From contig JABVXU010000002.1 in NCBI GenBank assembly GCA_013365365.1, positions 281,001 to 345,000 of the forward strand: a DNA stretch of 64,000 nt. Reading direction: 5' to 3'. Source of the stretch: Cruorifilaria tuberocauda. Lineage: Eukaryota; Nematoda; Chromadorea; Rhabditida; Onchocercidae. The translations under genes and the position numbers were made by a program. The notes beneath the pieces were generated by a model. The model worked only from the letters and a program-made list of their open reading frames with translations, was not told the origin of the DNA and did no database searches. Below are positions 55,041 to 64,000 of this stretch, in pieces. The first letter of the stretch is position 1, and the number at the start of each line of letters is the position of its first letter.

Positions 55041-56258
55041 ATGAACATCTTTCGACTAACGGCAGACTTGGCGCATCTTGTTGCCATTTTCATTTTAGCA
55101 ATGAAGATGTGGACAACACGTTCAGTTGCCGGTATATCAGGCAGATCACAGCTTCTTTTTGCTGCCGTTTTCACATCTCGATACTTGGATCTTTTCACCA
55201 ATTTCATTTCCGTCTACAATTCGGCCATGAAGGTTTTCTGTAACAGTTTATGTTACATCAGACAATTTTGATCATTATTCATTTTGTTTTACGTGTTGAG
55301 GAAAATATCTAACCAATTTAAATTAGATTTTGTAATTCACTTAGTGTCATTCAAATTGATGTCATTCAGCTGCAGCCTCTTTAAAAACCTACGAATAGCT
55401 TTGTATTCCATTTTCGCGTACATTAGTTTCTAACAAATACATAATTTTTCTCTAGTTTTTTATTACAATCAAGGATATTTAGCCACTTATTTTGCAGGTA
55501 TTTTTCTTAGTTTCATCTTTCGGTACTTTGTATTTGATGTGGATCAAATTCAGAGCAACTTATGATCGAAATCATGATACATTTCGTATCGAATTCTTGG
55601 TGATTCCGTGTGCTCTTTTGGCTTTGCTCATCAATCACGAATTTACGGTTATGGAGGTATTGCTTTTTTTTTTCTTTTTGAATTGAAATGAGTAAAACGA
55701 TATCCATATAAAAATTTATAGGTAATGTGGACATTTTCGATTTATTTGGAAGCTGTTGCCATAATGCCACAACTCTTCATGCTTTCTCGCACTGGAAGCG
55801 CTGAAACTATCACCGCACACTATTTGTTCGCACTTGGTTCATACCGGTATGTCGATATCTTCGAAGATACATGTAGTATGCCTGTGAGCATTTTTGAGAC
55901 TTAACTAGTTCTTGCTTTCCTGATTATTGTCCTTTGTACCTTTATTCTCTGCATCCATTACTTATTGATGCAGTAATCATTACTTATTGGTAAGTTATTG
56001 GTGCAGTTTATATAATTACAGCATTTTTTAGGAGAACTTCAAACAATATGTCTCTAGAAATAAATAAATTATCACAAAGTAATGAATTTCAGCGCTTTAT
56101 ATATATTGAATTGGATATATCGCTATTATACAGAAGGGTTTTTCGATCCCATTGCTGTTATATCTGGAGTCGTTCAAACCGTACTTTATGCTGATTTCTT
56201 CTATCTTTATATCTCGCGCGTTCTACGTCAAAAGCGTGGCTTGCAGCTTTCAGCATAA
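55041..56258 (+). CDS. erd-2: ER lumen protein-retaining (KDEL) receptor
   Basis: A seven-helix Golgi membrane protein that captures escaped ER proteins by their C-terminal K/HDEL signal and returns them by COPI vesicles. Four exons join in phase: 55041-55232, 55498-55656, 55722-55846, 56093-56258, giving 213 residues (human 212). The start MNIFRL and the ligand-site residues Arg5 and Arg47 (in TSRYLDL) are in the family positions. Other signatures are [36 protein letters not shown] and ADFFYLY. The cytosolic tail is basic (RVLRQKRG). The ATG follows an acceptor directly, so the message is probably trans-spliced. It is a compact gene lying between two PPR-like genes on the same strand. Confidence 0.97.
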
Positions 56259-57454
56259 ATTTCTTAAATGTTTATTTCTATAGGTAGCGAATCTTATACA
56301 AATTATTGGCAGATGATTCCTTGAAAAATTCAAAAAAGAAGCTCGGGAATATTAAAATGAGAAACTTCTTACTTTGCAAAAAGTTCTGTTACCATCACTT
56401 TTATCGTTATGTTAATAGAATTATCCGTTCAAGATAGTACTTCTTTTCTCTAAGTGATTTCATCACTAAAACCACTAAATTAAAAAAAATTTTGCCGTTT
56501 TAAAAGGATTTAAGTGAAAGGTTTCTTGATCAATGTTTGTTGATGTTGCAAATGTTGGATTTGTTGGTTGTTGATTTTTTTGCAGTTTTCGGGTTTACAG
56601 ATTTGTTAATAACATTTCGAGAGCCTACGAATCTTCTTTGTACTTTGTATTTGTTGTATTTAGTATACTATTTTAATGATGGTAATAAAATTCTTCACTG
56701 CATAGCTGGTCTTACCTTCGCATCATTGGGCATTATCAGCCATCATTGTTTATTAATATTAAAATAGGCGTTTTCGCTGTTTCTTTCTGTTAATCGTTTT
56801 TTAACGTTTTGTTATTCTTTTTATAATAGAACTTATCCTGCTTTAATTTTCCTTGCTTTTCTATCTTCATGAAATTTATAGAGCTAGATAACAGTAATAT
56901 GGATAGTTATTCCTTAATTTTGTAAAATTCTTTTTTTATTCTGTGTATTCAAAGGTAAAGACTGCTCGTTTTTTTTTTTCAAATTCACGTATGTTAAAAA
57001 ATTGTGCTTTAAACGCGTATATTGATAGCATCGCAATATCTGCTTAATAGTTAAGAGTATCTTGCTATTGAAGTAAAATGATGAAACTAATCTGTGGGTT
57101 TATATGCATAGTCGCATATGTTTTTTCATTTCAGAATATTTCGGTGCTTTTTTCGTTTCTTTTGTAGCCAAAGAAACTAAATTTGACGCATTAAATCTTG
57201 ATATTTCGTTGAGTCTGTTTTAGGTTTATACTGTGTCATCTTTATCATGGGATATTGCGAATATTAGAGGTCGCAGAATTACTTTTTCGTTAAGATTGTG
57301 TTCTGATTATTCTCTGTAATTTAGCTAATTTAGTTTTTTATTTTAGAAACTTGGTTTTAAAGAATTATAGTGTTCAGCTCTTCGTTTATTTCGTAATCCA
57401 TTTAATTCAAGATACTGATATGGTAGTGTGTTTCACATCCCGTACATTGCATTA
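56259..57454. other. Intergenic between the KDEL receptor and the second PPR-like gene
   Basis: 1.2 kb of T-rich DNA. The open frame 56537-56767 (+) is hydrophobic because of its T-richness and has no matching signals. No poly(A) signal lies close behind the KDEL receptor stop; an AATAAA-like site is seen only near 56684. Nothing else was recognised. Confidence 0.45.
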
Positions 57455-60400
57455 ATGCTGCGCTATTCGAATTGCAGGTATTATAATTTTTTGTGATATT
57501 AAAAAGATTACGTTAAATATCGTTCATTTTTTCCTTCCACATTCCTACATATCTGTTTAAGAAAGTCTTTTCGTCATTATTTATTCATTCTGTGTGGATT
57601 TCACTTTCTATCTTTAGCGTTAGATCGCTAATTTTTTGCTAGTACTTTCAGGTGTTTGTTGCATGGATGCAAGTTTTCTGTGGGAGCTATACTACCGAGT
57701 CAACAACATTCTACTTCAGGTAATATTTAAATCGTTCAGTAGAGAGTTCATGCAGTTCGGTTATTGATATACGAAATATGCGTAAGGTGGACGATCTTTT
57801 TTTAATATTTCAGTGGTTTATTCTGCCTCATCTTCATCGGTTAATCTCGATGTAGAAATTTCGCATCGGAACTCAATAAAATGGCGTGGATACGTATTTC
57901 GAGAAAAACAGGGGTACATTACATATTTGTTTTTGGTCCTAGCTCTTATGGTACATCACCGCTAGTTTTTTTTTTTCATGAAAACTCCTAATATCATGTC
58001 ACACTGGTCTTTTATCTCGTAGTCGTAAAATAGAATTAGTGTTTGATGTCGATAGATTTTGAACTATGATGTCATGTGGTTGTTATTAATGATGTGTTTA
58101 TATTGGAAATTCTTTCTAAGTCTGTGTTGCAGTACATTCTGTTCTTTCAATGAATCGTTCGAATTTTTGGATTGCAATTCAGCCAACATAAGTATTGAAA
58201 AAGATCAACGTTAGTTTTGGAATATTTATTCATGCACAATTTGTACGGTCAGTCTGAGCAATAATTCTAAATCCTGTAGAAGAGCTGAGTATTTGTGTTC
58301 GTCTGCTGCAAATTTCTAATAAAAACGAAAGTAAATGTGGTTGATTAATGTGAAATATTTATAATTTAGTTAACGAAAATGTGGTTGAAATTTTGGAGTC
58401 TTTCTTTGAAACATATGGATGGCAAAGTATCGATAGTGTGTTGGATGATTTGCCCCCTAAGACCTATGAAATGTTAATGTTAAGGTAATTTAATCCTTTT
58501 TTTCTTAATTAATTATTATGAGAAAGCAAACTTAATATTCCTTCATATGTTATAAGATTTCAGAATATAAGATATAAGATTTCAGTTTCCCATCCGATCA
58601 CAATGCATCGGTGACTATCTTTAACAATATACAGCTATATGATAGAGTATTGAGCACTAAATCAAGAACAAGCTTACGAAGAGCGCAAGAGGTTACATTT
58701 TTTTAATTGTTTTGAAAATTTGGTGTTATAATCTTTTTTATGGCACAGTTCTACTTTCACTTCTTCAGTTTTCAAAAAATTTGTCGCCTTTCTACGCAAT
58801 GAACCGCTCTTTATACATCTCAATCACTTCTTATAAAACAAGAATATTTCAAAATTTTATAAATTTGTGATTTGTAGCGAACAGTTTGTCCTCGGTTACG
58901 ACCAATGCGTCTTTGTTTTACAAGAAACAAATTTACGAAGAATGGAGGGGCTTTAACATATAAAACTGATATCACGAAATCGGTAACTGGCTCATTAAGC
59001 TATCCGTCTTTTTTAGTTTTTAATAGATAAATTAATACTCTAGACATCATCGTTTTTTTCGAGAGGCAAATTTTTGTTGCAATATTGAATTACAAAAAAT
59101 AAATTGTGTTATTTTTAGATGGATCAGTGTAGCACCCAGCCTGTTTCGAGCAAGTTGCGGCCTGTAATAAATTTTCAGTTACGGACTCTAAAAACAACTC
59201 CATGTTTGACTACTGTTCATGATGGGGCAGTACCGGCTACTACTTTTTCTTGTCTAGAGAAAGCTCAAAAACCATCCGCTAACAAAGGCGGCGAATTATT
59301 GATTTCTAAAACCAAAATTGCGTCAATAGAACAATTGAGGCAACTTACTTTGAAAAAGGTAAAAAAGAAATATTTACTTCATCTTTATCATTAATAACCC
59401 TTTCCAAACTGAAGAGTTGCTTGCAATGTTCCGTGTAAGATTGTTCCATTTTTTGCTAACGTTCCTAGTTTTTTCAAAATTTTAATAAACAAAATATGAA
59501 AGTTTCTAATTAATTTCAGGATGTTATTGGCTTGAGGCGAGTTTTGAATAAGGAACTTTGGCCATCTCATCGTCATTTGAAGACATTTATTACCGAACTT
59601 TTTGAAGTCTTTATCATATATGGAAGGGATGTGAAAGAAGCTTTATGGCTTATGGACAGCTTGTATGTCTTTTTTTGCATAAATGATTAATAATATTAAA
59701 TATTATTCTCTATTAAAGTTTTAATAAAATACGACGAATAGTTATTCTGTTAGTTTCGATGCTTAAGTTTTTTGATTTCAAACATATGTGAAATTCAAAT
59801 TATATTGCTACAGTGCCTCAGCAAACAATCGTGTTGCACTGCCGAATTCAGTTGTTTTGCAATTAATCACACGAATTCTTGTCGAAGAAGGAATAAAAGC
59901 TGCAATCAATTTTGCTGTTCACTGTCAAAATATGTTACTTATTAAGTCAAGTATGTTCTTTGAGGCGTAATGACTTGAGCTAATGAGATATATCCTTGAT
60001 TTTTATAGATATTAGTTAATTTTTAAGTTCCAAATGGAATTAATTAGTAATAGCACTCAAGATATTAAAATATTATTTTTGCACATGTTTAGAACTAAAT
60101 CGATTTTATGATTAATAAGCATTTCTTTGCAGCTCCAGATTTGTTTCCCGATCGTTCCATACCTGTTGCTGAGAATCTGTTTACTGAAGCTTTCAAGAAA
60201 GGTGACTTACTGGGAATTCAGGATTTGTGCGACATATTGGTTGACGTAGGCGTTCTTTGCAATTCTTCGGCTTATTTGCGTGCTGCTGTTAAATCCCATT
60301 TGCGAAGGTTCGCTTTTCCAGAAAATTAATGATTTTGTGCAGTTTATACTGCCCTTGAAATTTTTTTTAGATTGTAACTTATTTGCAGCAGTGGTTTTGA

Positions 60401-61926
60401 TACCGCTTTCAACCTATGGTATATAAATGCTAAGAAATATCGTCTTGCTTCGGGTAGTGATCTTCTTATGCGGCATACTATTTTGGAAAAAAATCTGAGT
60501 GACGCATTTCAAGAGAAAAGACTTCGTGAGCTCAACTTTTATACTAATATTTTGTCATTTCTTGATGAAAAATGATATGCTGAAGGATTGTGCCCAATTT
60601 AACATTATAATGCTCGTTTATTTTCCTCTAGGAATACAGAATCCTTAAATTTTGGCTATAAAAGGTCAATTTAATAAACTAGGAGCGTTTACATTTTAAT
60701 TAGTTTGACTAATTGTTTGCGAAAAATGTCAGAATGAGATACCGAAATCAAGCTGGCTAACCTGATTCTTTTTCTAAACCTTCATGTTTTGTGAGGATAA
60801 TTTCAGGAAATATTTTGCAAAAACTCGATGAATTTGGTGCATTTTATGATGGTCTTGCTGAACTTGTTACGGAGTTGTTAAAGGCAGATATGGCTTGCGA
60901 GGCGAAGTTGATATTCAAAAAAGTTAGCATAAATCTGGAGCATTTTAATCTTTGTTTTATTTTTCTTTTGGTCTACAATTTTTTTCCAATTAATATATTA
61001 ATATATTTTTTCAGCTGAAAATATCTGGGCGTTATTTCAGAGAACCACTCTTCCGTATGCAGAGTGATCTGGTATATATATACCTTCATTGAGACTTAAA
61101 AAATTTTTCATTAAGAAAATTTGATTGATGAATGCTATTGAATTATCGTATATTTTAAGTTGCTACAGCCAAAGCTTCGGATGTCTTTGATTTCTAGCCT
61201 TAGTTTTGAAATTTTCAGAAGAATTTACCGCATGTTGAATATTTTGCAACTGTTTTATTGACTGCTTTACTAGAAGAAAATAAATCTCGAAATACTCGGA
61301 AATGTTTGCGACAAAAAATATCATCCGAAGAAGAGTTAATGAAGGATTTTCAAGCAAGTTTTGGATTTAAAAGTTAATTTAATATAAAGGAAAAGTTACG
61401 TGTTTCTTACTCTTTTTCATTACTTTATAATTTACTAGTGAAATTCTAGAAGAAATTTTCAGGAATCAAGTCACAAAAGTTATATTTTATCACTAATATC
61501 GATTTGGCAGCCACGTTATAGCCAAAGACAGGAAGTAGAAATGAAGAAGTTCAAGACTGATGTCGGGCAACTTCGAGCGCTCATACATGTGACTCAAAGT
61601 GTTTGGTTTAAACTAGCAAGTATGTTTGTGCTTTATTGTGAGAAATATTACACATTTACATCTTTTTATTGAAGGTTGGTATTTATCCAACTGTCTTTTT
61701 AATATTCAAGGGTCTGATTTCTCAGAAATCTGTGTAGATTTTTCATTTATCGAACAAAGTGCAAATTCTATGATATCTGGTTTACTTTTTCTCAGGTAGT
61801 GCTGATGATACGAAATCATTAGAACGTTTACTGACTTGGGTTACAAAATATAGCAATAGCGAATTCGACAGAGTGAGAAAGAAACTGGAAGATTTTTTCA
61901 GCAAAAGCGATTTTGATATCGAATAA
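57455..61926 (+). CDS. PPR/LRPPRC-like helical-repeat protein, probably mitochondrial (second copy)
   Basis: Seventeen exons join in phase to about 654 residues: 57455-57477, 57652-57719, 57814-57913, 58133-58209, 58370-58484, 58586-58691, 58878-58982, 59119-59358, 59520-59662, 59814-59950, 60133-60307, 60389-60525, 60807-60922, 61015-61071, 61219-61372, 61539-61619, 61796-61926. The first coding exon has only 23 nt. The N-terminus (MLRYSNCR, then Ser-rich and basic, with no acidic residue until about 50) fits a mitochondrial presequence. A low-complexity basic part (about 130-275) follows, then helical repeats from about 280, such as [19 protein letters not shown] and [20 protein letters not shown], with pentatricopeptide-like spacing. 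The LRPPRC family is my best guess, tentative. The junction of exons 15 and 16 is unsure: the strong acceptor TTTTCAG at 61462 breaks the frame, and the in-phase acceptor at 61538 was used. Confidence 0.72.
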
Positions 61927-62528
61927 TAATCTTTTGATAGGAATCATTTGATCGTTGATATGATTTGTTTCTTCAGCTCTTAATGTTTTTAATTGTTGAT
62001 TTTGGAGATGCAGTAATGTTAGATTTGCAACAAAACTAAGTAGTTGGAATTTCCTTCTGATTTTCTTGTATCTATAGTTTTAATATCCAAAAAAACAGTC
62101 TTAGGATTTTATGTGACGCAGGTTATTTTGCCTTTTCGGCATGTTTATTCTGTTGTTTTTAAGTGAGCTCAATTTTTCTATTATATTATGTTCATTTTGG
62201 TACTGCCTAAGTGGTCATGCATTGTGGCATACTATTTCATAAAAATTTTGTTTTCATTCATTTATTCAGGCTTAGAAGTCTTTTTATTTCGTTTTATGAA
62301 TAATAAAGTTGATTACAATTTCATCAAACGTTCTGCTAAAGGAATTTTGTTGCAATTCTCTTGGCAAATATAATAAAACAAAATGAGACTCAGAAATAAA
62401 CAAAAGCTTAAAGCCTATACTTGGGCTTTTTTAAAGCCAAATGTTTTAAAAGCGAAAATTGAGTAGAATGAGAAATAGTGTTCAGAAAAAATCTGCTTTG
62501 CTTGTCTAGTCCCAAGAATCATTTATTG

Positions 62529-62636
62529 AGTCTGGAGGAGGCGGTCAGGTATCTAAGCAAGAGCGCCAAGGAAATCCAGAAGAAATACGACCGTAAAGCA
62601 ACTGTTGGAAATTCATTGTTCCTCAGATTTCTCTAA
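62529..62636 (+). mobile_element. Possible relic of a Ty3/gypsy-type integrase C-terminal region
   Basis: A 35-codon frame reads SLEEAVRYLSKSAKEIQ followed by KKYDRKATV and soon ends in TAA. Ty3/gypsy retrotransposon integrases often have a helix with A-x-x-x-x-x-A-Q-x-x-Q-K-x-Y-Y-D-R-K just before their C-terminal domain, which this resembles. No protease, reverse transcriptase, RNase H or LTR is seen nearby, so at most a small fragment remains. The match is short and could be chance. Confidence 0.3.
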
Positions 62637-62660
62637 AGAGTTGTTCCTCAGATTTCCCTT
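62616..62660. repeat. Tandem 25-bp duplication
   Basis: TTGTTCCTCAGATTTC occurs at 62616-62631 and again at 62641-62656, a 25-bp period. The following bases diverge after the second copy. Likely a local duplication; it overlaps the end of the possible integrase relic. Confidence 0.7.
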
Positions 62661-62770
62661 TCGTTAAGCAGCCACCCTCCTTGAAACCAAACCTTTCCAA
62701 TGCTTCATAGTTTGGTACTTTCTTTATTCTGGAGGAGGGAGGATCTTGGCCAATTACATTTCAATTTCAA

Positions 62771-62955
62771 GAACAAAGGATTTCGTAACAGAGCTTGTAA
62801 AACCACAAGCATACATTTAGCTTACAATATCAAATCCATAACATAACAAAGGGTTTCATCATTCTTCGTCTTCTTCCTGGTTTCATCGACACAGTTTGTA
62901 GACATGGAGCTAACAATGTTAATTTGAAGAACAAAGGATTTCTTCATTCTTCCTT
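62771..62955. repeat. Dispersed short repeats (GAACAAAGGATTTC family)
   Basis: Three related copies are visible: GAACAAAGGATTTCGT near 62771, AACAAAGGGTTTCATCATTCTTC near 62846 and GAACAAAGGATTTCTTCATTC near 62930. A GTCTGGAGGAGG / TTCTGGAGGAGG pair lies near 62530 and 62730. Together they suggest an internally duplicated or repetitive unit. Confidence 0.5.
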
Positions 62956-63724
62956 TCCTCGCCTTTTCATGATGCCTAATCGTCGAAACAATGTAATCAT
63001 TGAACATAGTCCGGTCAGAAAGATGATCTGCATAGTAATACCGGCCTTCAGGTTACTATGTTTTCCCGTCAGCTAATCAAACTGCTATTTCTATTGACCA
63101 TTGGACTTACCAGTTAATAAATGTTTTCGGTATTTTTGAAGTCTATCCCACTTCAACTGATCTCAAGTCCGATTTCTCCTTCCAGTAATTCTTCACTCCC
63201 ATCCCAGTATATTTCCCTGTGAGACGAACATTTTCATCGTGTGAAAATATTCCCTCAAGTAATCCAGTGTTCTCCCGGTAGGGGAAGCTAAAAGGAAGCG
63301 GATGGGAGCGGGAAGTATGGATGTGTTTGTTGGTGTTACGTGATCCACTGGAGGTTTTTTACAGAAGTAGAAAAGTTGTGCTTCTTCTCTCGAAAGAATA
63401 AGTATGAGCTTGTACTTGTAATTGCCATCTGTGTAAGTGAACAAAGTAATTTAGAATTTGCATAAATGGCTTATTTAATTCACTCCTATTTCTTTTTCAC
63501 ATGTTTTTTGTGAAAAGAAAAGGAAATGAAAACAATGGGTAGACTGTTATATGCGACAATTTTCGCTATCCCTGCTAGCCTATCAGTGATTGTTTGCCCA
63601 TCCCATTATCGATCATCTGTCTATCGGCACTTTCCACTAATCATTCAATCCGTTTATTGCTTTTATTTGGAATTTGATTGATGTTTTTCGTATGCTTTGT
63701 ATATCATTAACCGTATTTAAGAGT

Positions 63725-63853
63725 ATGTTAACCAAAAGTACGCCGATGCCCTCAGATGAGGAATTAACAGTACCTCATGAAATTACTCTTTCAACGCCAT
63801 ACTTTAAAGCAGTTATACCATACATGCATAAAGCATGTGAAAAAGAAGTCAAA
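63725..63853 (+). CDS. NDUFA8: NADH dehydrogenase (complex I) subunit NDUFA8-like, first coding exon (cut by window end)
   Basis: NDUFA8 is an accessory subunit on the intermembrane-space side of mitochondrial complex I, with twin CX9C motifs that form disulfides through the Mia40 pathway. The exon gives 43 residues. PMPSDEELTVPHEITLS followed by YFKAVIPYMHKACEKEVK matches the N-terminus of the family (L-P-T-x-E-E-L-x-V-x-E-x-x-x-S, then the first Cys of the first CX9C motif). The exon ends in phase 0 at a weak donor (AAA|GTTTGC) exactly where the family continues towards the second Cys. The next exon must lie beyond 64000. An in-frame ATG at 63674 could extend the start, but that extension does not resemble the family. 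The identification rests on a short stretch. Confidence 0.6.
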
Positions 63854-64000
63854 GTTTGCTTTTTCAATTTTTGTCACTTGTTCTTGATACTTTTTTAGAT
63901 CCAGTTCACTACTTCAGAAGAGATTAATTGGTTGTGAATTAATTTATTTTTAGTTTTTGTTGTTTTATGTTTGAGAAAGGTTATATGCCTATTTATAGGA

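Larger units (their letters stand above)
61927..63724. other. Intergenic region with short repeats and a possible retroelement relic
   Basis: 1.8 kb after the second PPR-like gene. The stretch about 62500-63350 is less AT-rich than its surroundings and contains a tandem 25-bp duplication, a repeated GAACAAAGGATTTC motif and a short integrase-like frame, described separately. The minus-strand frame 63193-63444 is open for 84 codons but was not recognised. Confidence 0.45.

Noticed and set aside
56537..56767. Hydrophobic 76-codon frame after the KDEL receptor, first suspected as a membrane protein exon
   Set aside because: T-rich DNA gives Leu/Phe/Val by default; no acceptor/donor pair fits and no family is recognisable.
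63193..63444. 84-codon minus-strand frame next to the repetitive island
   Set aside because: No family recognised and no splice signals in phase; possibly part of the repeat material.

Overview
The window is nuclear DNA of a nematode, most probably a filarial (clade III) parasite. It is AT-rich. Genes are cut into many short exons (23-240 nt) separated by short introns with the nematode acceptor TTTTCAG. Several start codons sit just behind a splice acceptor with no exon before it, as expected for spliced-leader trans-splicing. The encoded proteins are eukaryotic housekeeping types. I see no bacterial-style operon, CRISPR array, rRNA, tRNA or Wolbachia-like insertion. Exon models were built by hand from splice sites and reading phase and are given in each entry.

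Left part (1-17457): mostly non-coding. The one supported gene is a minus-strand fragment (8033-9279) of a protein I do not recognise. Its later exons are either unrecognised in 1-8032 or lie beyond the window. Its upstream side carries a locally GC-rich stretch (about 10860-12520) and several CA/TG microsatellites.

Centre (17458-47593): a complete 6-phosphogluconate dehydrogenase gene (minus, 12 exons) stands head to head with a 19-exon plus-strand gene coding for ankyrin repeats fused to a GH20 hexosaminidase-like domain that seems to have lost its catalytic Asp-Glu pair. Then come eIF3 subunit K (plus), mitochondrial L-threonine 3-dehydrogenase (minus, 9 exons) and a CNNM-type (DUF21 plus CBS) magnesium transporter (plus, 17 exons).

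Right part (47594-64000): everything recognised is on the plus strand. Two long genes encode helical-repeat proteins of the PPR/LRPPRC type with mitochondrial-looking N-termini. They stand on either side of a compact KDEL receptor gene. A short Ty3/gypsy-like integrase relic may lie at 62529-62636. The window ends in the first coding exon of a gene resembling complex I subunit NDUFA8.

Themes: several products act in mitochondria (TDH, both PPR-like proteins, NDUFA8). The features most worth a second look are the ankyrin/GH20 presumed pseudoenzyme, the two PPR-like genes flanking the KDEL receptor, splice sites whose strongest choice breaks the frame in both PPR-like genes, and the unrecognised gene at the left.
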